Shown in pieces: positions 18,513 to 26,803 of a stretch of DNA of 64,000 nt (the first letter of the stretch is position 1; each line of letters begins with the position of its first letter). The stretch comes from Robinsoniella peoriensis. Its GTDB lineage: Bacteria > Bacillota > Clostridia > Lachnospirales > Lachnospiraceae. The notes under the pieces are model-generated. The model saw nothing but the letters and a program-made list of their open reading frames with translations. It was not told the origin of the DNA and ran no database searches. The stretch lies in assembly GCF_042680125.1 (NCBI RefSeq), contig NZ_JBHTNY010000008.1. One strand, given 5' to 3'. The position numbers and the translations under genes are program-made.

Positions 18513-19106
18513 TCAATAAATCTTCAAAATCTGTCTTACGATCCAGGGATTGATATAACTTTCCGTGAATATGCCCAATAACATAACCCCTAATGTTCCC
18601 ACTAAAAGCAGAACATAGTTCCATTCGAAGGTTACATTTCGATTATGGTTCTTATTTTGAAACCTTTTGATTGCTTTTTCATAAACCGATTTCAAAAATA
18701 CTAAAAGTGCAGGAATATAAAACAAACAGTGTGGCAGGATTGACGCAATGAAAAACAAAATCCCAAACATGCCGATTTTCAATACGGATAATGTAATTAC
18801 TACTCCTGCAGAATATCCTAGCCATACCAGAAAAATAAATATACATGGCAGTCCGGCTACAGTATACCCCAATAACCATAGCAGAAGAATCCACTTTAAC
18901 CTTCTTTCAAGCACAAAGAAGAAGAAACTGTTCAAATCCAGCTCCATATACTTATACTGTCTGATAAAATAATTGCTTAGTATTCCTGTCTGATTAATAT
19001 AAACATCCCCCGCAAAATTTGTCCAGAGGATCCCCCCCAGAAAACCCAGAAAGAAAACTCCGGCAAATATCCAAAAATGTTTCCCTATCCAATCTATTTT
19101 TTTCAT
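18513..19106 (-). CDS. spoIIM: Stage II sporulation protein M
   Basis: 197 residues with five or so transmembrane segments: FWIFAGVFFLGFLGGIL, LLLWLLGYTVAGLPCIFIFLVW, GVVITLSVL, FFIASILPHCLFYIPALLVFL and a C-terminal one. This matches SpoIIM, part of the SpoIID-M-P peptidoglycan complex that drives engulfment. GGGAG lies nine bases before the ATG inside a hairpin. The presence of spoIIM suggests a spore former. Downstream (18422-18467) AGCAATAG and CTATTGCT form a loose hairpin that may end the transcript. Confidence 0.9.
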   Translation of the reverse strand: MKKIDWIGKHFWIFAGVFFLGFLGGILWTNFAGDVYINQTGILSNYFIRQYKYMELDLNSFFFFVLERRLKWILLLWLLGYTVAGLPCIFIFLVWLGYSAGVVITLSVLKIGMFGILFFIASILPHCLFYIPALLVFLKSVYEKAIKRFQNKNHNRNVTFEWNYVLLLVGTLGVMLLGIFTESYINPWIVRQILKIY

Positions 19107-19112
19107 CTTTAA

Positions 19113-19152
19113 ACACTCCCGGCCCTTTACTATTATTCTATGCCGGGAATGT
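19113..19152 (-). promoter_or_regulatory. Hairpin covering the spoIIM ribosome binding site
   Basis: ACATTCCCGGC and GCCGGGAGTGT form an 11-base-pair stem with one G-U pair on the minus strand. The 3' arm contains GGGAG, the spoIIM ribosome site. It has no T-run, so a role in translation is as likely as termination of the upstream gene. Confidence 0.5.
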
Positions 19153-19177
19153 CCATATCATAACAAGAAAAGCCAAA

Positions 19178-19654
19178 TCAACACATTACGATAATCTTAT
19201 CCGGTGTTGTCTGGGGCGGAATACTCCTGGTCGTAGCGCCATAAAATACAATAAGCAAACGATTTCGTAAATTACATGTAAACCGCTGTCCATTTGGAGT
19301 CACCACATCTGTTCCACGTCCAACGTTCAGTTTTAAGGAATTGTTCACTGCTTCCAGGCGATTGTTAAAATAATCTACCATTACATTTTCCTGGGGTCTT
19401 TTCTCCGTAATTATCACAGCCTGATACTGTGGAGGGTAAATTAACGGAACCGGAAGGTTCGCATCATAAAAAGCAGCCACATTCATGCCCCTGCGCAGTC
19501 TCTTTTCATTCACCACATAGGTATTTGGCGAAATTATAAAATTAACCACCCCGTTGTCTGTCAAAATCGACACGATCTGCTGACAGCATTCATTTCCAAA
19601 CATCCGTATATCCTGGATTACTCCGTATACAGCAACGTAATTAGAATTTTCCAT
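19178..19654 (-). CDS. Conserved-looking hypothetical protein, 158 aa
   Basis: I do not recognise this gene. The product is cytoplasmic in look, without signal peptide or membrane segment. It begins with beta-rich sequence (YVAVYGVIQDIRMFGNECCQQIVSI), has FIISPNTYVV and RRGMNVAAFYDANLPVPLIYPPQYQAVII, and ends in a polar region with GRGTDVVTPNGQRFTCNLRNRLLIVFYG. The first half could be an OB-like fold. A Cys pair sits at about residue 24. GAGG precedes the ATG. It lies between the tandem repeat array and spoIIM. Confidence 0.6.
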   Translation of the reverse strand: MENSNYVAVYGVIQDIRMFGNECCQQIVSILTDNGVVNFIISPNTYVVNEKRLRRGMNVAAFYDANLPVPLIYPPQYQAVIITEKRPQENVMVDYFNNRLEAVNNSLKLNVGRGTDVVTPNGQRFTCNLRNRLLIVFYGATTRSIPPQTTPDKIIVMC

Positions 19655-20008
19655 CTAAAACAACCTCACTTTCTGCTTTCATTTATTATATGCCGTGGAA
19701 AATAACCTGTGAAGAACAAAATTCGGCAAACATATCTCCTTTTCCCCACTACAAATTTCAATTTTCTGCAAAATTCCCGTAATTTCCTCTTGATTCTTTT
19801 CTCTTTTTGTTTTATTATAAAGATGTACAAAACATACGAGGCATACATGTCACGAATGATAAATTTATAAAGCACAAAAGACCGCTTATCTTAATTGATA
19901 TGCAAAGTACAAATGATAAAAACACAAAAGACGAAAAGATTCGGTAAAGTACAAAAGATTTTAAAAAATTACAGAAGATAACATCAGAATATCTGATAAA
20001 TTAAACAG

Positions 20009-20498
20009 GATAACTTACAAAAGATTGAGAAATACATAGGAAAACCTACAGATGATTTATTGAGGTACACCGGATAACTTACTAATGATTAATTGAATTA
20101 CACCAGACAACTTACTAATGATTGATTAAGATACATAAGACAACTTACTAATGATTGATTAAGATACATAAGATAACTTGCTAATGATTGATTAACATAC
20201 ACAAGATAACTTTGCTAATGATTGATTAAATACACCAGATAACTTACTAACGATTGATTAAGATACACAAGATAACTTACTAATGATTGATTAAATACAC
20301 AAGATAACTTACTAATGATTGATTAAATACACAAGATAACTTACTAATGATTGATTGAGATACACCAGACAACTTACTAATGATTGATTAAGATACATAA
20401 GATAACTTGCTAATGATTGATTGAGATACACCAGATGACTTACTAATGATTGGTTAAGATACACCAGATGACTTACTAATGATTGATTAAATACACAA
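20009..20498. repeat. Tandem array of 32-33 bp units
   Basis: Thirteen well-kept units begin at 20073, 20106, 20139, 20172, 20205, 20238, 20271, 20303, 20335, 20368, 20401, 20434 and 20467. Consensus parts are GATAACTTACTAATGATTGA then TTAAGATACACAA. Two decayed units precede them (20009-20072), and traces continue back to about 19870. Units touch each other with no spacers. The unit start alternates GATAAC, GACAAC, GATGAC, and the ends alternate ACACAA, ACACCA, ACATAA. Short frames across the array are repeats, not genes. Confidence 0.95.
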
Positions 20499-20517
20499 GA
20501 TCTACATAAGAGAAACA

Positions 20518-20549
20518 AAGACAGCTGATTTAGCTGTCTTTTTATTTTC
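20518..20549. terminator. Hairpin terminator beside the tandem array
   Basis: AAGACAGCT (20518-20526) pairs with AGCTGTCTT (20532-20540), with TTTTTTATTTT following on the plus strand and TTTGTTTC on the minus strand. It can end the minus-strand gene starting at 20789 and any plus-strand transcript of the array. Confidence 0.85.
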
Positions 20550-20555
20550 TATACT

Positions 20556-20789
20556 TTATGCAATTTCCTGAGATTCTGTTGAAGCTAAGATAATCTGTTC
20601 TATCTCTTCCAGGGTTTTCCCGTTTTCTACCATAAGATTATATAGTCTGCCAACTTCTTCTTCTCGCTTTTGCTGTTCCAATGTCTCTTTTAATGCCAAC
20701 AACTCGTCCAGTTTTCTACTGGCCTTTGCTACCTGCTCGTCTACATTTCTGATCTGTTCATCCAACTTTCTTCTGGGTCCTCTTGCCAT
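20556..20789 (-). CDS. Small coiled-coil protein, 77 aa
   Basis: Very charged product that is almost wholly helical: KLDEQIRNVDEQVAKASRKLDEL then LKETLEQQKREEEVGRLYNL, ending EEIEQIILAST. Layout resembles DUF4315-like short coiled-coil proteins of conjugative elements, a weak likeness by eye. AGGAGG lies seven bases before the ATG, so translation is likely. A terminator follows directly. No other mobile-element gene is adjacent. Confidence 0.65.
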   Translation of the reverse strand: MARGPRRKLDEQIRNVDEQVAKASRKLDELLALKETLEQQKREEEVGRLYNLMVENGKTLEEIEQIILASTESQEIA

Positions 20790-20869
20790 TTTACGCCTCC
20801 TATGGTTATTTATGGTATTATTATATGCCCGCCATATTCATTTTATGCGTAAAATTCCAACTGATGACA

Positions 20870-22666
20870 TCATCTTTTATGGATCAGAATCGTAACCACA
20901 GTCCCCTTACCCAATTCACTTTTAATGGTAAGATCACCGTTACACTGTGCCTGCAGCCTGTTTTTCACATTTTCAATTCCAATGTGGGAACGTCCATCTT
21001 CTTTTCTATGATACATATCGAATCCTGCCCCGTCATCAGACACAGTAATGATTATTGTATCTTCCCCATTCTTTGTTGAAATCGTAATCGTTCCACCCTC
21101 TGCCTTTTTTGTCACACCGTAACGAACTGCATTTTCTACTATCGGCTGTATCGTCAAAGAAGGTAATTCAAAATCATATGTTTGAATATTGTAATGAACC
21201 TTTAGCCGACTGCCGAACCGCAGCTGTTCCAATGCCAGATAGTTTTTAATGTGATTCAGCTCCTTATGAAATGAAATGAGAGAGGAACTGGTCAGCGAAT
21301 CCAGATTCTCCCGCAGAAAACCGGCAAACTCTCCCACCGCCTGCTCTGCCCTGACCGGATCAATCACACACAGTTGTTTGATAGCCGTTAAGGAATTATA
21401 AAGGAAATGGGGCTGGATCTGACTAATAGCAATAGCAATACGATTTTGTGCAAGCTCCACTTCCAGTATTCTGGCATTTTTAATATCATTTATATTTATC
21501 TGTATGCAGCGCAGCATATAAAAAAATTGAATCAGCATAAACAAACCATACGAAATTTTTGTCATAAAATAAGTTGGTGTATAATTGGTGAAGTAATTTA
21601 CCACATCAAAACCACATAATAGTAATACACTGCTTACCAGCAGCAAAAATTTAGCCTCTGAATTTTTATAAAAAACAGTTTCATATACAAGGCATCCAAA
21701 AACAATCACAATGCTGATTCCCATTATTACTAATAGTGGACTAAGCAAATCATATCCATCATATATCCCCAATCCCTGACAAATCAGATAACAAACCGCA
21801 AAACCGATTTGTATATAGACACTGATTATCAATGGAATTCTCGTCTTACCACTCAAAAATTCCAGAATATACATACAAAAAAGTGGCATGACCATAGACA
21901 GGCAAATCATACTTAATATATTATTAAAAATATTGTAAGGAATGATCAGCGATATAATTTTAAAGTCGAAGAAAAACCACAAGCCGCTTATGATAGCTAA
22001 AAATGCAAAATAAAAAGGTCTTCTGGAAAAAGGCGTTTTCATAACCCGGAGGAAAATTAAGATAATCAGCAAAAGACACCCTAAAAGGAAAATGCCCCCA
22101 CCCAGGAACACCGATAATCCTACTCTGGGAAAAATCGCATGAAATAAAACTCCGGAATCTCCGGACAATATTTGTTCTATGAAAAGGTTATATACAGTCT
22201 TCACATTGTTTGGATAAATATTTTCAAGCACAATTCTTATCTCATCACTCGTTTTGATACCAGGAGAATTGAATATATCCCATGTATTTCCAGGAGATTT
22301 CGAAAATCCAGGATAAGTTCCCGGTTCACCAAAAGAATAGATTTGATTTTCATCTTTAAATATTTTCACTTTGATATTCGGAATCCGAAACAGCAGGCTT
22401 TGACTTTCTTTAATCTCCTGGTCAAAACGTCCTGTCAATGTAACTTTACTGCTCTGATTCGCATCTATAACAGTGCCTTCTCTGAATTCTTTCGGTATCA
22501 GATCAGAATTACTTTGATAAGTACCGGTAAAGTAAACCCGTTTCAGGTCATTTTCAAGATGTTTAAATTGCTTTTCTTCATGTAAGGTATATGTTAAAAA
22601 GCACATTGCGTAAATCAGCAAAATACCTATTAGGATTGCCAATGACTTTTTTGTCCAAGTTTCCAA
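20870..22666 (-). CDS. LytS/YesM-type sensor histidine kinase, no partner beside it
   Basis: 598 residues. One N-terminal transmembrane segment, an extracytoplasmic domain of about 155 residues, then a block of seven or so membrane segments (about 180-395), as in 7TMR-DISM sensors. The cytoplasmic part is a His_kinase domain (QIQPHFLYNSLTAIKQL) and an ATPase domain with PIVENAVRYGV, DDGAGFD and GIGIENV-like sequence (HIGIENVKNR). The start is TTG 22666, six bases after GGGAGGG. No response regulator gene is adjacent; the nearest YesN-type regulator is far away and has its own kinase. Confidence 0.85.
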   Translation of the reverse strand: METWTKKSLAILIGILLIYAMCFLTYTLHEEKQFKHLENDLKRVYFTGTYQSNSDLIPKEFREGTVIDANQSSKVTLTGRFDQEIKESQSLLFRIPNIKVKIFKDENQIYSFGEPGTYPGFSKSPGNTWDIFNSPGIKTSDEIRIVLENIYPNNVKTVYNLFIEQILSGDSGVLFHAIFPRVGLSVFLGGGIFLLGCLLLIILIFLRVMKTPFSRRPFYFAFLAIISGLWFFFDFKIISLIIPYNIFNNILSMICLSMVMPLFCMYILEFLSGKTRIPLIISVYIQIGFAVCYLICQGLGIYDGYDLLSPLLVIMGISIVIVFGCLVYETVFYKNSEAKFLLLVSSVLLLCGFDVVNYFTNYTPTYFMTKISYGLFMLIQFFYMLRCIQININDIKNARILEVELAQNRIAIAISQIQPHFLYNSLTAIKQLCVIDPVRAEQAVGEFAGFLRENLDSLTSSSLISFHKELNHIKNYLALEQLRFGSRLKVHYNIQTYDFELPSLTIQPIVENAVRYGVTKKAEGGTITISTKNGEDTIIITVSDDGAGFDMYHRKEDGRSHIGIENVKNRLQAQCNGDLTIKSELGKGTVVTILIHKR

Positions 22667-22740
22667 GTATATCCCTCCCTCTGTTCAGAAAGCATTTCAT
22701 ATAACGTAACATTCTTAACGACCATTTTTATCTTTAAAGA

Positions 22741-22786
22741 TAAAAAAGTGCATCATCGATAATAAAATTATCGTGACACACTTTAT
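22741..22786 (-). terminator. Terminator downstream of rny
   Basis: A stem of about 19 positions (AAAGTG..TCA..CGATAAT against its complement) with two short mismatches closes on a TTTT loop and is followed by TTTTTTATC on the minus strand. Confidence 0.8.
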
Positions 22787-22877
22787 ATAATAACTACATA
22801 GATTAATAAGTAATCGTACTTCTTTTATATTTGGAATACGCTGTATTTTAAGCTGCTATTGCAGCTGCACAGGATTC

Positions 22878-24431
22878 CTATTTCGCATAATCAACTACAC
22901 GACTTTCACGTATAACGCTGACTTTAATCTGTCCAGGATATTCCAGTTCAGCTTCTATCTGCTTTGAAATATCTCTCGCCAACAGCACCATGTCGTTATC
23001 ACTGATTACATCCGGAACTACCATTACGCGAATCTCTCTACCCGCCTGAATTGCAAAAGACTTGTCTACCCCTTTGAAGGTATTTGTAATATCCTCTAAC
23101 TGTTTTAATCTGTTTGTATATGTTTCCAGAGTCTCTCTTCTTGCACCCGGACGCGCTGCAGAGATAGTATCTGCTGCTTGTACAATACATGCAATTAAGG
23201 ATTCTGGTTCTACATCGCCATGATGTGATTCTACTGCATTGATGACTGTAGCGGACTCTTTATATTTCTTACATAAGTCTGCACCAATCTGAATGTGTGA
23301 GCCTTCAATTTCATGGTCAATGGATTTACCAATGTCATGCAATAAACCTGCGCGTTTTGCCATTCTGACATCCACGCCGATTTCTCCTGCTAATAGACCT
23401 GACAATTGTGCCACTTCTATGGAGTGCTTCAAAGCATTCTGGCCATAGCTGGTTCTAAATTTCATTCTTCCAAGTAAACGTACTAACTCAGGATGGATGC
23501 CATGTACACCAACTTCCAGAGTTGCCGATTCACCTTCTTCGCGAATCATCGCTTCTACTTCTTTTTGTGCTTTTTCTACCATTTCTTCAATTCTAGCCGG
23601 ATGAATTCTTCCGTCTACAATTAACTTTTCAAGTGCTATTCTTGCAACTTCTCTTCTAATTGGATCAAAGCCTGATAAAATTACTGCTTCTGGTGTATCA
23701 TCGATAATCAAATCTACACCGGTCAAAGTTTCTAAGGTACGAATATTTCTACCTTCTCTACCAATGATTCTTCCTTTCATTTCATCATTCGGAAGCTGTA
23801 CCACAGAGATTGTTGTCTCTGCTACGTGGTCTGCAGCGCATTTTTGAATGGCTGTGACAATGTACTCTTTTGCTTTTTTGTTCGCTTCTTCTTTTGCTCT
23901 ACATTCCATTTCTTTAATCATACGGGCTGTATCGCTTTTTACTTCATCTTCAACAGTTTTTAAAAGATAATCTTTTGCTTGTTCGGAGGTTAGGCCTGAA
24001 ATTCTCTCCAGTTCCTGTACTCTCTTTTCACTAATCTTTTCAATTTCAACACTCTTTTTCTTTAACTCTTCTTCTTTTGCTGTTAATCCTGATTCTCTGC
24101 GTTCAATTGCATCCGCTTTCTTGTCAATGGATTCTTCCTTTGACAGTACTCTTTTCTCATAACGCTGTAACTCTGCTCTTCGCTCTTTTGTTTCTTTGTC
24201 GAGTTCATTTTTCGTCTTTAATGACTCTTCTTTGGCCTCAAGTAAAGCTTCCCGTTTCTTCGTCTCCGCAACTTTTAATGCATCATCTATTATTCTTCTT
24301 GCTTTGTCTTCTGCACTGCCGATCTTTTCTTCGACAATTTTCTTTCTATATGAAATAGCAGCAAACCAAGTAATAATAGTTATAATCACAATGATTACAA
24401 CAGCAATGACAAACCACATTGCACTCGGCAC
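22878..24431 (-). CDS. rny: Ribonuclease Y
   Basis: 517 residues, the membrane-bound endoribonuclease that starts mRNA decay in Firmicutes. N-terminal transmembrane segment (MWFVIAVVIIVIITIITWF), a long coiled coil (about residues 25-200), a KH domain with GRIIGREGRNIRTLE, and an HD domain with RAGLLHDIGKSID and the metal ligands around ESHHGDVEPE. The start is GTG 24431, seven bases after AGGAGG. The C-terminal part reads intact to IRESRVVDYAK, the usual family end. Confidence 0.97.
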   Translation of the reverse strand: MPSAMWFVIAVVIIVIITIITWFAAISYRKKIVEEKIGSAEDKARRIIDDALKVAETKKREALLEAKEESLKTKNELDKETKERRAELQRYEKRVLSKEESIDKKADAIERRESGLTAKEEELKKKSVEIEKISEKRVQELERISGLTSEQAKDYLLKTVEDEVKSDTARMIKEMECRAKEEANKKAKEYIVTAIQKCAADHVAETTISVVQLPNDEMKGRIIGREGRNIRTLETLTGVDLIIDDTPEAVILSGFDPIRREVARIALEKLIVDGRIHPARIEEMVEKAQKEVEAMIREEGESATLEVGVHGIHPELVRLLGRMKFRTSYGQNALKHSIEVAQLSGLLAGEIGVDVRMAKRAGLLHDIGKSIDHEIEGSHIQIGADLCKKYKESATVINAVESHHGDVEPESLIACIVQAADTISAARPGARRETLETYTNRLKQLEDITNTFKGVDKSFAIQAGREIRVMVVPDVISDNDMVLLARDISKQIEAELEYPGQIKVSVIRESRVVDYAK

Positions 24432-24620
24432 AGGAGCACCTCCTTATTAAATTTTCATTGTACAAATACAACATACTAATTTTATACTATTTTCACAAAG
24501 AAGTCAACATAAAACATAGAAACCTTATAACATTGACCAAATTTCCTTTTTTGATTTAAAAACAAACATTTTGACAAGAATTCTTAGCAATTTTTTCCGG
24601 TAAAGTGCGGCACAAAACAA

Positions 24621-24648
24621 AAAAAGCGCCTGTAAATCAGGCACTTTT
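24621..24648 (-). terminator. Terminator of the tRNA-Gly gene
   Basis: GTGCCTG and CAGGCGC pair around ATTTA on the minus strand and run into TTTTTTTG, three bases after the tRNA 3' end. Confidence 0.85.
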
Positions 24649-24651
24649 ACA

Positions 24652-24722
24652 AGCAGATAAGGGGAGTCGAACCCCCCTCTTCGGCTTGGGAAGCCAACGT
24701 TCTACCGATGAACCATATCTGC
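24652..24722 (-). tRNA. tRNA-Gly (anticodon CCC)
   Basis: A 71-base cloverleaf on the minus strand. Acceptor stem GCAGATA/TATCTGC, D arm GTTC..GAAC, anticodon stem TTGGC/GCCGA with loop TTCCCAA giving anticodon CCC, and T arm GGGG-GTTCGACT-CCCC. The base after the acceptor stem is T, as expected for tRNA-Gly. CCA is not encoded; TGT follows. Confidence 0.95.
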
Positions 24723-24775
24723 ATATTATTAGTATAGCACGAATTATTTAAAAATCAAGAAAAATTTCAATAAAA

Positions 24776-24830
24776 AGCACTCCATTAAAATGACTATAAA
24801 GTCTCAATTGGAGACCGCTGGCTGGCGGTC
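24776..24830 (-). terminator. Terminator downstream of recX
   Basis: On the minus strand a first hairpin (GACCGC/GCGGTC) follows the recX stop at once, then CTCCAATT pairs imperfectly with AATGGAG around a GACT/AGTC inner stem and runs into GCTTTTTATT. Confidence 0.65.
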
Positions 24831-24831
24831 C

Positions 24832-25440
24832 CTAATCATATTCTCTTCCACGGATAACTTTGCTGATATCACTGGCCTGAAATCCTTTTCTCATTAAGAA
24901 TCCATAAAGCCTGTTGATCTCTTTGGGGTCTGCCGTTTCTAAATCCACTCTCTTCTTAGCCACCCATTTACGGATCTGTTCTGTCTCGTCTTCCGGTTCC
25001 TTTTGTTCATAAATACTCTGGATCTGTTCTTTGGATATCCCTCTTCGCAGCAAGTCCTGAACGATTTGCTGTTTACTCTTGCTTCCTGTTCTTCCATCAA
25101 TATAATATTGTGCGTAACGGTTGTCATCAATATAATGAAGATTCTTTACATAATCGATTGCCCTATTAATTGCTTCTTCCGGATAACCGCCCTGCTTTAA
25201 TTTTGTTCGAAGCTGATATTCAGTCCGGTCCATGGATTTCAGCAAATAAATACACCTGATCTTCGCTCTTTTTGTCAGCACTTCATCTATAATTTCACGA
25301 TAGGTTTCATCGCTGATTTCTTCATCTTTTTTTATCTTATAACGATACAGCTCGCCTTTGTATAACACAAATGCAAGCTGTTCATCGATATATACACGGC
25401 TTTTCGCTTTCGTAACCGCTTCTATATTCGTAATAATCAT
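24832..25440 (-). CDS. recX: Regulatory protein RecX
   Basis: 202 residues made of repeated three-helix units (LLKSMDRTEYQLRTKL, GYPEEAINRAIDYVKNLHYIDDNRYAQYYI, KQQIVQDLLRRGISKEQI), the RecX pattern. RecX binds RecA filaments and limits recombination. An N-terminal beta-rich extension (ITNIEAVTKAKSRVYID) is common in Firmicutes members. It starts two bases after the recA stop, so it shares the recA transcript and SOS control. Confidence 0.95.
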   Translation of the reverse strand: MIITNIEAVTKAKSRVYIDEQLAFVLYKGELYRYKIKKDEEISDETYREIIDEVLTKRAKIRCIYLLKSMDRTEYQLRTKLKQGGYPEEAINRAIDYVKNLHYIDDNRYAQYYIDGRTGSKSKQQIVQDLLRRGISKEQIQSIYEQKEPEDETEQIRKWVAKKRVDLETADPKEINRLYGFLMRKGFQASDISKVIRGREYD

Positions 25441-25442
25441 CC

Positions 25443-26489
25443 TTAATCCTCAGTAACTTCTTCCTTCACAGGAGCTTCCGGCTCAGCGCCTTCTGTCAAT
25501 CCGTAATTCACTCTTACTTTTTCTTCAATCTCTGCAAGAATCTCCTGATTTTCCTTCAAATATGTCTTGGCATTCTCACGTCCCTGTCCAATTTTGGCGT
25601 CATTATATGCATACCATGCACCGCTCTTATTGACAATTCCCAGATTTGCTGCTAAATCAAGAACATCTCCTTCTTTTGAAATACCCTGTCCAAACATGAT
25701 ATCAAACTCTGCTTCCTTGAAAGGAGGTGCAATCTTATTCTTTACAACTTTAATACGTGTTCTATTTCCCACTACTTCGCCGCTTTGCTTTAATGCTTCA
25801 ATTCTTCTTACATCTAAACGAATGGAAGAATAAAACTTTAATGCTCGTCCACCGGTAGTTGTCTCAGGACTTCCAAACATAACACCGACTTTTTCACGGA
25901 GCTGATTGATGAAGATTACAATACAATTTGATTTGCTGATTACCGCAGTCAATTTACGCAGCGCCTGTGACATCAGACGAGCCTGCAGACCTACGTGGCT
26001 GTCTCCCATGTCTCCATCAATTTCTGCCTTAGGTACTAATGCAGCTACAGAATCCACAATAATAATGTCAACTGCTCCGGAACGTACCATGGTCTCAGTA
26101 ATTTCCAAAGCCTGTTCTCCATTATCCGGCTGTGATATATATAAATTGTCAATATCTACACCTATATTTTTAGCATAAGCAGGGTCTAACGCATGTTCTG
26201 CATCAATAAAACCTGCAATTCCGCCTATTTTCTGAACTTCTGCAACCATATGTAAAGCAACTGTGGTTTTACCACTGGACTCAGGTCCATATACCTCTAC
26301 GATTCTTCCCTTGGGAATACCGCCTAAGCCAAGAGCAATATCCAGGCTTAGAGAACCGGTTGGAATCGTCTCTACATTCATATTTACGCCGGACTCTCCC
26401 AGCTTCATAATAGCCCCTTTACCAAAATCTTTCTCAATCTTACCAATTGCCGCATCCAGGGCTTTTAATCTATCTTCCTGCTGTCCCAT
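25443..26489 (-). CDS. recA: Recombinase RecA
   Basis: 348 residues. Strand exchange and SOS coprotease. Walker A GPESSGKTTVAL, then FIDAEHALD, the Walker B region VDIIIVDSVAALVPK, loop L2 around FINQLREKVGVMFG SPETTTGG, and an acidic C-terminal tail (EPEAPVKEEVTED). The ATG follows GGAG. A LexA-type operator lies just upstream and recX just downstream. Candidate promoter hexamers TTGACC and TATAGA (18-base spacing) flank the operator on the upstream side. Confidence 0.99.
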   Translation of the reverse strand: MGQQEDRLKALDAAIGKIEKDFGKGAIMKLGESGVNMNVETIPTGSLSLDIALGLGGIPKGRIVEVYGPESSGKTTVALHMVAEVQKIGGIAGFIDAEHALDPAYAKNIGVDIDNLYISQPDNGEQALEITETMVRSGAVDIIIVDSVAALVPKAEIDGDMGDSHVGLQARLMSQALRKLTAVISKSNCIVIFINQLREKVGVMFGSPETTTGGRALKFYSSIRLDVRRIEALKQSGEVVGNRTRIKVVKNKIAPPFKEAEFDIMFGQGISKEGDVLDLAANLGIVNKSGAWYAYNDAKIGQGRENAKTYLKENQEILAEIEEKVRVNYGLTEGAEPEAPVKEEVTED

Positions 26490-26511
26490 AACATTTATCT
26501 CCTTTAATTTG

Positions 26512-26525
26512 CAAACTTATGTTCG
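26512..26525 (-). promoter_or_regulatory. SOS box (LexA operator) of recA
   Basis: On the minus strand CGAACATAAGTTTG matches the Gram-positive LexA operator pattern CGAACN4GTTYG. It lies 23 bases before the recA start, where bound LexA would block the transcript start. Confidence 0.85.
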
Positions 26526-26803
26526 TTTTCTATACCCATACTATTATATTTCGGTCAAAATGTCAACCATTATTTGAAACAATCTAAGCCATTTTCAAAA
26601 CAATTCAAACCATAAGCGCCACCCCATTTACTTTTATTTTTCTGCATTGTGAAAATCGGCGAAAGTGCCATTGATAATAAGAATTTGTGATAGCTATATG
26701 CATCACGAAATGAATATTCTCATATCATATATTAATCTGCGCATATTGTCAAATGTTTTTTTGCATTTTAAATTAAATGTTATCGGTTTGGGAAGCTTTC
26801 TGT
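26526..26803. other. Intergenic stretch between recA promoter and carboxypeptidase gene
   Basis: Beyond the recA promoter hexamers (TTGACA/TTGACC near 26550-26570) I see no gene with a ribosome site and no strong hairpin. AACAATCTAAGCC and ACAATTCAAACC are loosely repeated near 26578-26612. The rest is AT-rich and unremarkable. Confidence 0.5.

Noticed and set aside
20009..20498. Possible CRISPR array
   Set aside because: The units of 32-33 bases touch directly and vary only by point changes; there are no unique spacers and no cas genes.
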